A stretch of DNA of 64,000 nt from an uncultured Treponema sp. (GTDB lineage: Bacteria > Spirochaetota > Spirochaetia > Treponematales > Treponemataceae): contig CAMKEG010000002.1 of the NCBI GenBank assembly GCA_946411505.1, positions 1 through 64,000 of the forward strand. The letters are read 5' to 3'. The notes under the pieces are model-generated. The model did not search any database and was not told where the DNA came from. It saw nothing but the letters and a program-made list of their open reading frames with translations. This document shows, in pieces, positions 18,945-27,657 of the stretch. Both the position numbers and the translations under genes were made by a program. How positions within the stretch are numbered: the stretch's first letter is position 1; every line of letters starts with the position of its first letter.

Positions 18945-19319
18945 ATGGCAGAAGAAAGACAGATTAGCGAGTATGGCGAGTTTTTGAAGCATCTAAGGAT
19001 TAACAAACACGAGATGTTAAAAAACATGGCAGGAAAACTTGGGCTTAATTCTTCTTATCTTTCTGCCATAGAGAGCGGGAATCGTGATATTCCGCCTGAT
19101 TTGACTGATAAAATATGTACAGAATATGGTCTTGACGAAGAACATCGAAAGGAATTGAAAGAGGCTGAGCTTAATACAGACCGTAAACTTGTGCAGATTG
19201 ACATGAAAAAAATTAATGAGAACCGCCTTGCAAAAGAGGTTGTGCTCAATTTTGCAGGAAAAGCTGAAAGTCTTACGGATGAACAGCTTTCAGAAATAAA
19301 AGCGATTTTGAATCGCTAA
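18945..19319 (+). CDS. XRE-family regulator
   Basis: The 124-residue protein has a HipB/XRE helix-turn-helix (residues 10-65: LKHLRINKHEMLKNMAGKLG, SYLSAIESGNRDIP) and a helical tail. The ATG at 18945 is favoured by AAGGAG nine bases upstream. It stands alone; no toxin-like gene is adjacent, although such regulators are often antitoxins. Confidence 0.8.
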   Translation: MAEERQISEYGEFLKHLRINKHEMLKNMAGKLGLNSSYLSAIESGNRDIPPDLTDKICTEYGLDEEHRKELKEAELNTDRKLVQIDMKKINENRLAKEVVLNFAGKAESLTDEQLSEIKAILNR

Positions 19320-19353
19320 GGAGGCAAGCCTATGATTGTGCTGAAAAAAATAA

Positions 19354-19387
19354 AGCCGTCTAAGTTCTGGTAAAACTCAAAACGGCT
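19354..19387. terminator. Hairpin AGCCGT / ACGGCT
   Basis: A 6-base perfect stem with a 22-base loop follows the XRE gene; on the minus strand it is followed by a T-rich run. Possible weak terminator. The rest of 19320-19575 holds no convincing gene. Confidence 0.3.
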
Positions 19388-19575
19388 CTGGTCAAGAAGT
19401 TGGATAAACCAATTCTCGAAATGCAATGTTAGAATTATAGTTTATCCTTCTTCTTTTGTCAATTGCCTTTTTCTCAGTTGCGTGCATGGGGTAAAAGGGT
19501 GCGTTGGATTTCCGGAAAGACGGAATATTAGAAAATGCGGCTTCTGCGCTAAAAATACAGAAGAAGGATAAGATT

Positions 19576-20295
19576 ATGGTACAGATTTATGCTTACCAAA
19601 ATTCCCTCAAGACTGGCGAGGGTAAAGACAAATATTGCTTTAGGAGCGTCGTTGACCAGGTTATGGACAGCGAGCAGCTTGTAAAGGAAATCATCAGTTA
19701 CAATTCAACCATCACGGATGCGGACGCTAGGGCTGTACTTTCGGTTCTTAACGACCGGATCCGCCATTTTGTAAATCTTGGCTACAAAGTGGAACTTCCT
19801 TTTGGCTATGTGTATAACAAGGCGAACGGAACTGTCGCAAAATTAAACGATGGTTTTGTTCCCGGAAAAGGAAACCACAGGATAACAAGTGTCTTCAAGT
19901 TCAAAGATGACGCTTCTAGCGAAATGACAAAGGACGCTTCTTACAAACTTGCTGGAAGCGGATATGTTCAGCTTCCTTCAATCAAGGAAATTTCTTCTAT
20001 TCTTCCAAACGGAATTGAGAGCGAGAATCTTGATTTTTCTGCAGGGGCAATGCTCCGAATCAAAGGCAAGAATGTTTCCTTTGTTGCGGAAGATGAGGTG
20101 CAGGGTGTTTTCCTCGTTTCATCAGATTCTTCCGAGACGCGTGTTTCAAACTACAACAGAATTGGCTCGAATGTCATTGAGGCCTATGTTCCTGCTGTTG
20201 CATCTGGCAGCTATGAAATAAAGCTTGTCACAAAACCAGGAACTGAGCGTTATGAAAAAGCTGTGTATTCCACAGTTGTTAATGTAACTGCTTAA
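19576..20295 (+). CDS. HU-like DNA-binding protein with Ig/DUF4469-type C-terminal domain
   Basis: The 239-residue protein has an HU/IHF-like N-terminal half (residues 10-100, with DADARAVLSVLNDRI and VELPFGYVY) and a C-terminal beta-rich domain ending in an Ig-like repeat (YEIKLVTKPGTERYEKAVY). Such proteins are common in Treponema and Bacteroidetes and are usually multicopy. The ATG at 19576 has AGAAGGA upstream. A terminator follows at 20303. A decayed relative is at 63363-63709. Confidence 0.75.
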   Translation: MVQIYAYQNSLKTGEGKDKYCFRSVVDQVMDSEQLVKEIISYNSTITDADARAVLSVLNDRIRHFVNLGYKVELPFGYVYNKANGTVAKLNDGFVPGKGNHRITSVFKFKDDASSEMTKDASYKLAGSGYVQLPSIKEISSILPNGIESENLDFSAGAMLRIKGKNVSFVAEDEVQGVFLVSSDSSETRVSNYNRIGSNVIEAYVPAVASGSYEIKLVTKPGTERYEKAVYSTVVNVTA

Positions 20296-20302
20296 TTTTT
20301 TT

Positions 20303-20333
20303 CAGAGGACTCCCTTTTTTTGGAAGTCCTCTG
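20303..20333 (+). terminator. Rho-independent-like terminator
   Basis: CAGAGGACT (20303-20311) pairs perfectly with AGTCCTCTG (20325-20333) around a T-rich loop, directly after the HU-like gene. Confidence 0.7.
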
Positions 20334-20371
20334 ATTTGTAATGCAAAGAATTATTAAGGAGATTTTATTCT

Positions 20372-21526
20372 ATGAACAAACAATATGAACGCAAAGTAAA
20401 AGAAAATAAGCCGGTTGTGGCAATCTGTTATGATTTTGATAAGACACTTACGCCTGATGATATGCAGGCTCAGGGATTCATTCAGTCTGTTGGTTATGAT
20501 GTCAACTCTTTTTGGGAAAAATCAAATGGCCTTGCTGAGCAGAATGAGATGGATCAGAACCTTGCATATATGTATACGATGTTGCATGAATCAGAGGGAA
20601 AAGTCTTATTCACCAAAAAGAGTTTGAGAGATTATGGCTCAAAAATACAGCTTTTTCCTGGTGTTGAGGAATGGTTTGAAAGGATTCGTGACTATGCAAA
20701 AGACAAAGGTGTTATTATAGAGCATTATATTATCTCGTCAGGACTAAAAGAAATGATTGAGGGAACTAAAGTTGCCTCCTCTTTTGAACGTATATACGCA
20801 AGCTCATTTTATTACAATGACAGGGATGTGGCTGAATGGCCTGCTCAAGTCGTTAATTATACAAACAAAACGCAGTTTCTTTTCAGAATTGAGAAAGGAA
20901 CCTTGGATATAAATGATTCTGGAATTAACGATTATTTTCCAACAGAAACAATGCGTGTGCCTTTCAGAAATATAATTTATATCGGTGACAGCGACACTGA
21001 CATTCCGTGCATGAAGTTAGTTAATTCAAATGGAGGCCATTCAATAGGCGTATACAATCCTGCAACACAGAAAAAGGAAAAGGTCTATAAGATGATGCAT
21101 GACAAGCGTATAAAATATTTTGCGCCTGCTGATTACAGTGAAGGTTCTGAGTTGGATGCGCTTGTAAAAGCAATCATTGACAGGACATATTATAATGAGC
21201 TTCTGGAAGAGATTCATTTCAAAAATAAGAAAGAGTATGAACTGGACGAGGCAAATTTTTCTGAGGAGCAAAAATTGAAGAAATCATTACTGCTCAATCT
21301 AGAGGAAAGCGGCAGCTTTAGAACAACACACACAGTTATAGCCGAGCTTCGAAAAGTCGATTACTGGAGTCCTGATGAAATCGATTGGCTGATAGACATT
21401 GCTCTTTCTAATAGTCAGGTAAATCATATTTTGACTGATGATGATGTTGCCAGATTTTATAAAAGCATAATTGAAGGAGCACATAATAAAAAAGCGGAAG
21501 AGTTGAGGGAAGTTTTAAAAGAATAA
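20372..21526 (+). CDS. HAD-superfamily hydrolase
   Basis: The 384-residue protein has HAD motif I DFDKTLT (near residue 21), motif II YIISSG and motif IV GDSDTDIPCM, with an unusually long cap region and a roughly 100-residue helical C-terminal extension. HAD enzymes of this type are phosphatases; the substrate cannot be told. A strong ribosome site (AAGGAG) precedes the ATG. It is monocistronic between the HU-like gene and a geneless stretch. Confidence 0.8.
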   Translation: MNKQYERKVKENKPVVAICYDFDKTLTPDDMQAQGFIQSVGYDVNSFWEKSNGLAEQNEMDQNLAYMYTMLHESEGKVLFTKKSLRDYGSKIQLFPGVEEWFERIRDYAKDKGVIIEHYIISSGLKEMIEGTKVASSFERIYASSFYYNDRDVAEWPAQVVNYTNKTQFLFRIEKGTLDINDSGINDYFPTETMRVPFRNIIYIGDSDTDIPCMKLVNSNGGHSIGVYNPATQKKEKVYKMMHDKRIKYFAPADYSEGSELDALVKAIIDRTYYNELLEEIHFKNKKEYELDEANFSEEQKLKKSLLLNLEESGSFRTTHTVIAELRKVDYWSPDEIDWLIDIALSNSQVNHILTDDDVARFYKSIIEGAHNKKAEELREVLKE

Positions 21527-21723
21527 GGCATCGTATATTCATACATTTAGGAGAGAGTTGTAAAACTCCATCTTCCAAATCTTCCGCAAAAAAGCGCCTC
21601 TCATTCCTAAAATCACGGCCTCGCTCATCGGAAGCTCAATCTAACACAGGACTGACGCTTCCCGACTGAGCCAGCTGGCCGTTGCGTTTTCGACTAACCG
21701 GACGGCTCCTTACGCTTTACCTC
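21527..21723. other. Intergenic stretch, no gene seen
   Basis: About 200 bases between convergent genes. The right half is GC-rich and contains stop codons in all frames; no terminator with a clean stem was found. Confidence 0.5.
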
Positions 21724-22566
21724 TTACGCCTTTTCAAAATCAGGCTTCCATGCGGCAAACTGAACCAGCTGCTCGTCGGTGCGGTGGTAATAGCGTTCGC
21801 CTTTGTCGAGTTTTGCGATTTCTGCCATTTCATCGGCGGTCAGTTCAAAATCCATGATGTTCAGATTGTCTTTGATGTGGTCAACGTTCTTGCTTCCGGG
21901 AATTACGAAGAATCCCATCTGAATATGCCAGCGTAAAATCACCTGGGCTGGTGTTTTGTTATATTTTTTGCCCAGTTCAGCAAAGACTGGTTCCTGAATC
22001 AAAGACTTGTCGCCGTGTCCAAGAGGATACCAGCTCATCAACTTGATGCCATACTTGTCCAGAGTTACGCGCAAATCCTTCTGCGTAAAATATGGATGGG
22101 CTTCCACCTGAATGAACTGAGGTGCAGTTTCCCATTTAGTCTCAAGTTCCTCAATATATTTTCCTTCAAAATTAGAAATGCCGATTGAGCGGGCTTTTCC
22201 ATCTTTCAGAGCCTTTTCCAGCTGACGGTAGCCTGCAAGCCAGTTTCCAGCCGGCTGATGGATGTAAAGCAGGTCAACGTAATCTACCCCAAGACGTTCA
22301 AGAGTTTCGTCAACAGCATTTGGGTTTTCGTATTCTGACGGCCAGAGCTTTGTGGAAAGAAAAATCTCCTTGCGCTCAACGCCGCTTTCCTTAATGCCGC
22401 GGCCGACAGCCCGCTCGTTTACATAGGCGTTGGCTGTATCGATAAGGCGGTAGCCCATCTTAAGAGCCTCGCGTGTGCTGTTTTGGGCATCTGACGGTGA
22501 GAGCATAAAAGTTCCAAGTCCTATTACAGGACAGTCAATTCCATTGTTAAGTTTAATTGTCTGCAT
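21724..22566 (-). CDS. Aldo/keto reductase
   Basis: A 280-residue NADPH-dependent oxidoreductase of the AKR superfamily. The catalytic tetrad is visible as Asp and Tyr in DTANAYVNE, Lys in STKLW and His in YIHQP; SIGISNF and the C-terminal VIPGSKN bind cofactor. Length is typical. It is the last gene of the three-gene minus-strand operon with an exported flavodoxin and a hexapeptide acetyltransferase (11- and 9-base gaps). Confidence 0.9.
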   Translation of the reverse strand: MQTIKLNNGIDCPVIGLGTFMLSPSDAQNSTREALKMGYRLIDTANAYVNERAVGRGIKESGVERKEIFLSTKLWPSEYENPNAVDETLERLGVDYVDLLYIHQPAGNWLAGYRQLEKALKDGKARSIGISNFEGKYIEELETKWETAPQFIQVEAHPYFTQKDLRVTLDKYGIKLMSWYPLGHGDKSLIQEPVFAELGKKYNKTPAQVILRWHIQMGFFVIPGSKNVDHIKDNLNIMDFELTADEMAEIAKLDKGERYYHRTDEQLVQFAAWKPDFEKA

Positions 22567-22577
22567 AATCTTCCTCC

Positions 22578-23198
22578 TTATCTTCCCAATTTAGCAAGCC
22601 AGTCCTGAACAGCCTTTTTAGCGGCACTTCTGTTAGTCTGGGCAACCTTTCCCTGAACGGCAAGGCCTTTTTCTACGGTTGCGCCTTTGCAGGTTGAACG
22701 GATGCGGCTTTCTGTTCCGGCCAGTCCGCTTCCTTCGTGGGTGCAGAACGGAATGATTGTTTTTCCCTTCCAGTCGTGGGCTTCTAAGAATGTGTAAACC
22801 GGCATTGGCATGTCTCCCCACCAGTTTGGATAGCCGATGTAGATTGTGTCGTATGCGCTGATGTCGATATCAGCTTTGAGGGCTGGGCGGGCTTTTTTGT
22901 TCTGCTCGTCTTTTGCAATCTGAGTCAGGCGGCTGTAGCTGTCGGTCGGATAAGGCTTTTGAGTTTCAAGTTCAAAAAGCTCTGAGCCTGTTTCTTCTGC
23001 AATGAACTTTGCGATGATTGAAGTATTTCCTTCTTTTATGTTTCCAACGTTATACTGTTCGCCTGCGAGCGAAAAATAAACTACCAGTGATTTTCCCATT
23101 TTAGTCTCCTTTGAGTTTGAAGTTTTGTTTTGTGCGAATAGCGAACCTGCAAGGCAAGCTGCTATTCCCAAGCCGATAAGTGTTTTTTTCAGATTCAT
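22578..23198 (-). CDS. Exported flavodoxin
   Basis: The 206-residue protein starts with a signal peptide (MNLKKTLIGLGIAACLAGSL), cleavable after LFA or lipidated at Cys15 (IAAC fits a spirochaete lipobox). A flavodoxin domain follows: VVYFSLAG for the FMN phosphate loop, YIGYPNWWGDMP and the CTHEGSGL segment near the isoalloxazine. An internal ATG after residue 33 could yield a cytoplasmic form. Its 3' end is duplicated at 925-1080. It is cotranscribed with the aldo/keto reductase. Confidence 0.88.
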   Translation of the reverse strand: MNLKKTLIGLGIAACLAGSLFAQNKTSNSKETKMGKSLVVYFSLAGEQYNVGNIKEGNTSIIAKFIAEETGSELFELETQKPYPTDSYSRLTQIAKDEQNKKARPALKADIDISAYDTIYIGYPNWWGDMPMPVYTFLEAHDWKGKTIIPFCTHEGSGLAGTESRIRSTCKGATVEKGLAVQGKVAQTNRSAAKKAVQDWLAKLGR

Positions 23199-23207
23199 TT
23201 GTTCCTC

Positions 23208-23792
23208 CTATTCCTTCTGCTCTGAAGGGTCGAGCATTTTAATAACTTTTGCAGGCACTCCGCCCACAACCGCAAAATCCGGAACATCTTTTGTGACCAC
23301 AGCTCCTGCCGCAACCACTGCATATTCGCCGATTGTAACGCCGGGACAAACTGTAACGTTCATTCCAAGCCAGGCATTCTTTTTGATTGTGACTTTGCCG
23401 TAGGTGTATTTTGTGTGTCGCTCATTAAAATCGTGATTGATTGTGGCAATGCGAACTCCAGGCGCAATGCTCACTCCGTCGCCAAACTCAATTCCACCGG
23501 AAGCAGACAAAATGGCAGAATGATTTATGAAAACATTTTTCCCGAACTTTACGCGGTTTCCAAAGTCGCAGATAAAAGGAGTGAGAATGCGAACATCATC
23601 CAGTTTGCGGCCAAAAAGTTCTTCCAGGTCAGAAACATAACTTTCATCATCGGGCATCTTTGCATTTGCAATTGCGCAGAGTTTTCTAGCCCGCATCATC
23701 TCGCTGATGGCTTCCTTAAAATAAGGCTCGCGAACATCCGTTGGTCCGCCTTTTTCCATAAGTTCATAAACATAGCCTGGGGTGTAGTTCAT
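23208..23792 (-). CDS. Hexapeptide-repeat sugar O-acetyltransferase (maltose/galactoside type)
   Basis: The 194-residue protein has the maltose-acetyltransferase N-terminal helices (RARKLCAIANA) and left-handed beta-helix repeats (FGKNVFINHSAILSASGGIE, CPGVTIGEYAVVAAGAVVTK, VGGVPAKVI). The catalytic His is in TINHDF. Acetyl-CoA is the expected donor. First gene of the operon with flavodoxin and aldo/keto reductase. Confidence 0.9.
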   Translation of the reverse strand: MNYTPGYVYELMEKGGPTDVREPYFKEAISEMMRARKLCAIANAKMPDDESYVSDLEELFGRKLDDVRILTPFICDFGNRVKFGKNVFINHSAILSASGGIEFGDGVSIAPGVRIATINHDFNERHTKYTYGKVTIKKNAWLGMNVTVCPGVTIGEYAVVAAGAVVTKDVPDFAVVGGVPAKVIKMLDPSEQKE

Positions 23793-23900
23793 TTTGTCCT
23801 CCGAAGAAATTAATTTGGGCGTTCCCGCCTGCCTGCGGCAGTCGGTCGGGCGTTCCGCAGTTCCCTAACGGTCAGCCGCTTCCCTCGCTTCGCTCAGTCC

Positions 23901-24006
23901 AGTGGCCTGCTTCGCAGCTGCTCCATGCCCTAACGCTCACTTTTATTATAAGCGACACATGTCTTTTTATTAAGAACAGGTTATGGTATAATGTTGTTTA
24001 AACGAC
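23901..24006. repeat. Copy 2 of the dispersed intergenic repeat, with promoter and near-palindrome
   Basis: Positions 23901-23942 match 1166-1206. A TATAAT at 23987-23992 is followed directly by the near-palindrome GTTGTTTAAACGAC (23993-24006), which would overlap the start of transcription of the BRO gene. The 23793-23900 part is GC-rich and geneless. Confidence 0.7.
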
Positions 24007-24052
24007 AGATGTTGCAAATTTGCCTATTAGACAGGCTTTTCTGGAGGTAAAA

Positions 24053-24907
24053 ATGGCTGAAGAAAAAACGCAAATCAGGCTTTTTGAAGAACAGAAAGTT
24101 CGCACAGTATGGAATGCTGAAGAAGAAGAATGGTATTTTTCGGTAGTGGATGTTGTTGCGGTATTAACGAATAGTGCAAATCCAAATAATTATTGGAAAG
24201 TCCTAAAAAACCGCCTGAAAAAAGAAGGAAGTCAGTTGGTTACAAATTGTAACCAACTGAAATTACCGGCTTCTGACGGAAAGTTCTACAAAACAGACTG
24301 CCTTGATACTGAAGGAATTTTCCGCCTGATTCAGTCAATTCCTTCTCCAAAAGCAGAGCCTTTCAAAATGTGGATGGCTCAAGTAGCAAAAGAGCGGCTG
24401 GATGAAATGCAGGATCCGGAGCAGGGGATTCACAGGGCTTTGGCAGAATATAAGGCATTGGGATATTCTGACAACTGGATTAATCAACGGTTAAAATCAA
24501 TTGAAATCCGCAAAGACCTTACCGACGAGTGGAAAAAACACGGGCTTAAAGAAGGCGTTCAATTTGCAACTCTTACTGACATTATCTATAAAGCCTGGGC
24601 AGGAAAAACTGCAAAGCAATACAAAGAATATAAGGGGCTTAAAAAGGAAAATCTCCGCGACAACATGACGAATCAGGAACTGGTTCTGAACATGCTTGCA
24701 GAAATGGCTACAACAGATATTTCGAAAGCTCGTAATCCAAAGAATTTTACAGAACACGCAGACACAGCCCGACGTGGTGGAAATATCGCAAAAGAAGCCC
24801 GCGAAAAACTGGAACTGGAAACAGGCAAGAAAATTGTATCTCCGCTAAACGCAAAAGATTATTTTGAGCAGCAGCAGATTGAAGACAAAGACACTAAAAC
24901 GGAGTAG
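24053..24907 (+). CDS. BRO-N domain protein (phage antirepressor type)
   Basis: The 284-residue protein opens with a BRO-N domain (VRTVWNAEEEEWYFSVVDVV, LTNSANPNNYWKVLKNRL, DTEGIFRLIQSIPS), followed by a conserved helical half that accompanies it in many bacterial genomes (SDNWINQRLKSIEIRKDLTD, ARRGGNIAKEAREKLE). BRO domains bind DNA and are typical of phages and mobile DNA. The ATG at 24053 has GGAGGT upstream. A TetR gene follows four bases later. Confidence 0.85.
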   Translation: MAEEKTQIRLFEEQKVRTVWNAEEEEWYFSVVDVVAVLTNSANPNNYWKVLKNRLKKEGSQLVTNCNQLKLPASDGKFYKTDCLDTEGIFRLIQSIPSPKAEPFKMWMAQVAKERLDEMQDPEQGIHRALAEYKALGYSDNWINQRLKSIEIRKDLTDEWKKHGLKEGVQFATLTDIIYKAWAGKTAKQYKEYKGLKKENLRDNMTNQELVLNMLAEMATTDISKARNPKNFTEHADTARRGGNIAKEAREKLELETGKKIVSPLNAKDYFEQQQIEDKDTKTE

Positions 24908-24911
24908 AAAT

Positions 24912-25475
24912 ATGACTGAAGAGAAGATCGACCCCCGCATTGTCCGCACGAAAGAAGCAATTCAAAGTGTTTTCAAAAAAATGGTTTGTGAACTGCCTTA
25001 TGAAAAAATTACGGTAAAGGCAATTACCGAGGCGGCCAGAATCAACCGCAATACTTTTTATCTCCATTATAATTGCGTGGACGATGTGCTTGCTGAAATT
25101 CAGGCAAAGCATTCCAGCGAATATTCTGCCATAGTTTCAGGATTTGACCAGCTTAAGGACACGGGGAAGCTTGTGCGTTCCTTTTTTGAATACATGGAAG
25201 CTCAGGATGATTTTTTCAAACGCGTCACCTGCGACAGCCGTTTTGACCATATACGCGAAAGAATGCAGAACCGTGTTACAAAGCAGGCGGCGGAATCTCG
25301 TCCTCTCAAAGGTCTGGACCAGAGTGTGCGCAACATTCTTTTGACTTTTAATAATTGCATTGTCCTGCTTTACCGCCAGTGGGTTGTCGACGGTCGCAAG
25401 ATTCCAATGGAAGAAATGATTGAGCTTGCAACGACGCTCCTGGAAAAAGGGATGAAGGGATTTAGGGAGAAATAA
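24912..25475 (+). CDS. TetR/AcrR-family regulator
   Basis: The 187-residue protein has an N-terminal TetR helix-turn-helix (residues 10-56: RTKEAIQSVFKKMV, ITVKAITEAARINRNTFYLH) and a helical ligand/dimer domain. It is coupled to the BRO gene and lies near the flavodoxin/aldo-keto reductase operon, its most likely target by position only. Confidence 0.85.
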   Translation: MTEEKIDPRIVRTKEAIQSVFKKMVCELPYEKITVKAITEAARINRNTFYLHYNCVDDVLAEIQAKHSSEYSAIVSGFDQLKDTGKLVRSFFEYMEAQDDFFKRVTCDSRFDHIRERMQNRVTKQAAESRPLKGLDQSVRNILLTFNNCIVLLYRQWVVDGRKIPMEEMIELATTLLEKGMKGFREK

Positions 25476-25481
25476 TAAAAT

Positions 25482-25544
25482 CTCATATTGACAATCATCT
25501 ATATATCATTTATAGTGCAACATATAGATACTTATCAATATGAG
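25482..25544 (+). promoter_or_regulatory. ArsR-operon promoter inside nested dyads
   Basis: TTGACA (25488-25493), 17 bases, TATAGT (25511-25516). Two inverted repeats enclose it: CTCATATTGA (25482-25491) with TCAATATGAG (25535-25544), and ATCTATAT (25497-25504) with ATATAGAT (25522-25529). This fits autorepression by the ArsR protein. Confidence 0.75.
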
Positions 25545-25551
25545 GTTTCCT

Positions 25552-25869
25552 ATGAATGAATCAGAAATCGCTCTTATCTGCAAGGCTTTGGGAGATGAAA
25601 ACCGCGTTCAGATTATTAAAATGCTGACAGGCGGAGAATTGTGTGCCTGTAAAATTCTTGATGCTTTTAATATCACTCAGCCAACTCTTTCTCATCACAT
25701 GAAGATTCTTACAGAATGTAATCTTGTCAATTCGAGAAAAGAAGGAAAGTGGACATATTATTCAATAAACTGCAACAAGTTTTCTGATTTCAAAAGTGCT
25801 GTCTCTCAGTTTACCTGCAAAACTTCCCCTGCAAAAAAATCAGATGGAAGGTGCTGCTGTAAGGATTAG
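25552..25869 (+). CDS. ArsR/SmtB-family metal-responsive repressor
   Basis: The 105-residue winged-helix protein carries the metal-sensing loop ELCACKI at the recognition-helix base (residues 27-33), comparable to ELCVCDL in arsenic sensors, then TQPTLSHHMKIL and WTYYSIN. The tail has a Cys-rich end (GRCCCKD). It sits directly behind a dyad-enclosed promoter and five bases before the ArsP-type permease, so it should derepress the four-gene operon on arsenic or a related metalloid. Confidence 0.9.
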   Translation: MNESEIALICKALGDENRVQIIKMLTGGELCACKILDAFNITQPTLSHHMKILTECNLVNSRKEGKWTYYSINCNKFSDFKSAVSQFTCKTSPAKKSDGRCCCKD

Positions 25870-25874
25870 CGATT

Positions 25875-26870
25875 ATGGGAAGCTTTATTCAAAACCAGAT
25901 TCTTGGAATGCAATGGCTCAATACACTGATTGGAAAAATACTTTCTGCTGCCGGACTTGATATCGAAAGCCGCTTTGGTGGAAGCCTTCACTTTTTCCTT
26001 TATGATGTAATTAAAATCACAATTCTTCTTTTTGTGCTGATATTTTTGATTTCATATATCCAGTCATATTTTCCGCCAGAAAGAAGTAAAAAGATTTTGT
26101 CGCATTGCAAGGGATTTTCTGCCCGGGTAATTGCTGCTCTTTTGGGAACGGTAACGTCATTTTGTTCCTGCTCTTCAATTCCTCTTTTTATGGGATTTAC
26201 GACAGCAGGGCTGCCGCTTGGAGTTACCTTCAGTTTTTTGATTTCTTCTCCTATGGTTGATTTTGCTTCCCTCATTCTTTTGACCAGTATTTTTGGTTGG
26301 AAGATTGCGATTGCTTATGTTGTTCTGGGACTTGTAGTTGCTGTTGCCGGCGGAACAATAATAGAGCGTCTTCATATGGAAGATCAGGTTGCTGATTTTA
26401 TTCGCAATGGAAAAAGCATTTCTCTTGAAGAAGAAAAGATTTCTCAGAAACAAAGGCTGATTTCTGCATTGCGCTCTGTTTCCGATACTCTCAAAAAAGT
26501 CTTTCCTTATATTCTTTTGAGTGTGGCAGTGGGCGCAATAATTCATAACTGGATTCCTGAGGACTGGATTGTCAGCCTGCTTGGTAAGAAAAATCCGCTT
26601 GGTGTAATTCTTGCAGTTTTTGCGGGCATTCCCATGTATGCAGATATTTTTGGCTGTATTTCAATTTCTGAAAGCCTCTTAATGAAGGGTGCGCTCTTGG
26701 GAGTTGTTTTGAGCTTTATGATGGCAGTAACGACTTTGAGTTTGCCTTCGCTGATTATGCTTAAAAAGGTGATAAAAACAAAGCTCCTGGTAACTTTTGT
26801 TTCAATCTGCGTGGCCGGAATAATTCTTGTGGGATATTTTTTTAATGCTTTTCAGGCATTGTTTTTATAA
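25875..26870 (+). CDS. ArsP/DUF318-type permease
   Basis: The 331-residue integral membrane protein has about eight hydrophobic segments and the family motif TSFCSCSSIPLF with its Cys cluster (near residues 95-106), plus FAGIPMYADIFG in the second half. Relatives such as ArsP export organic arsenicals; others in the family are simply called permease. Operon position behind an ArsR with a CxC sensor supports metalloid efflux. Confidence 0.8.
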   Translation: MGSFIQNQILGMQWLNTLIGKILSAAGLDIESRFGGSLHFFLYDVIKITILLFVLIFLISYIQSYFPPERSKKILSHCKGFSARVIAALLGTVTSFCSCSSIPLFMGFTTAGLPLGVTFSFLISSPMVDFASLILLTSIFGWKIAIAYVVLGLVVAVAGGTIIERLHMEDQVADFIRNGKSISLEEEKISQKQRLISALRSVSDTLKKVFPYILLSVAVGAIIHNWIPEDWIVSLLGKKNPLGVILAVFAGIPMYADIFGCISISESLLMKGALLGVVLSFMMAVTTLSLPSLIMLKKVIKTKLLVTFVSICVAGIILVGYFFNAFQALFL

Positions 26871-26888
26871 ATCGTTAAGGAGGATTTA

Positions 26889-27128
26889 ATGGAAAATCTT
26901 ACAATTAAAGTTTATGGCAGCGGCTGCAAAGGTTGCCAGACTTTACATCAGAATGTGATTGACGCTCTGGCCGAAATGAATATTGCGGCTGATGTTCAAT
27001 ACATTACAGACATGCAGAAAATTATGGAAACAGGAGTAATGAGTCTGCCAGCTCTTGCAGTGAACGATAAGACTGTTTCGGCCGGAAAGATTTTAAGTGT
27101 GGCGGAAGTTAAAAACTATTTGGGGTAG
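26889..27128 (+). CDS. Thioredoxin-like small redox protein
   Basis: The 79-residue protein is a minimal thioredoxin/glutaredoxin fold with the redox pair CKGC (residues 13-16) and a cis-Pro segment MSLPALAV. Such proteins are regularly encoded beside ArsP/DUF318 permeases. It follows the permease by 18 bases and has its own ribosome site (AAGGAGG). Confidence 0.85.
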   Translation: MENLTIKVYGSGCKGCQTLHQNVIDALAEMNIAADVQYITDMQKIMETGVMSLPALAVNDKTVSAGKILSVAEVKNYLG

Positions 27129-27133
27129 GAAAA

Positions 27134-27589
27134 ATGACTCACAAAGAAAAAGCGGTAAATTATTTTTCGCAGAAATTGCATTGTTCTCAATCAGTCCTTG
27201 CGGCTTTTGCAACAGAATGCGGAATTACAGAAGAAGAGGCCATTAAGCTTGGCAGTTGTTTTGGTGGTGGTATGCGAAAGGGGGAAGTTTGTGGAGCGGT
27301 AACCGGTGCCCTGATGGTATTAGGATTATTGTATGGCCAGAAATCTGCCGGTGATACAGAAGGTCGCCAGCTTTCGAATAAAGTAAATGATTTAATGATG
27401 GACCGCTTCAAAGAAAAATGCGGTTCTTACATCTGTAATGATTTATTAGGCTGCGATATTGCTTCAGAAGAAGGTCATCAATTTTGCGTTGATAATAAAC
27501 TCTTCACCGAGTTTTGCCCAAAAATGGTGGCTGCCGCAGTTGAAGTAGTTGAAGAAATCGCCGCAAACAAAATGATGATGGAAATGTAG
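27134..27589 (+). CDS. C-GCAxxG-C-C family redox protein
   Basis: The 151-residue protein has the family pattern: CSQSVLAAF near residue 17, a GGGMRKGEVCGAVTGALMVL block at 48-67, and two late Cys pairs (CGSYICNDLLGCD, FCPKM). The biochemical role is unknown; it is thought to be redox-linked or metal-linked and often travels with permeases. Last gene of the ArsR operon. Confidence 0.85.
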   Translation: MTHKEKAVNYFSQKLHCSQSVLAAFATECGITEEEAIKLGSCFGGGMRKGEVCGAVTGALMVLGLLYGQKSAGDTEGRQLSNKVNDLMMDRFKEKCGSYICNDLLGCDIASEEGHQFCVDNKLFTEFCPKMVAAAVEVVEEIAANKMMMEM

Positions 27590-27592
27590 TCC

Positions 27593-27632
27593 AAAGCAAA
27601 AGAAGCGCCGCTAATAAAAAAGATTTTGCTTT
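27593..27632. terminator. Bidirectional terminator
   Basis: AAAGCAAAA (27593-27601) and TTTTGCTTT (27624-27632) form a perfect 9-base stem between the convergent ArsR operon and the cyclophilin-like gene. Confidence 0.6.
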
Positions 27633-27657
27633 CATTGACCGCTCCTATTATAACCGT

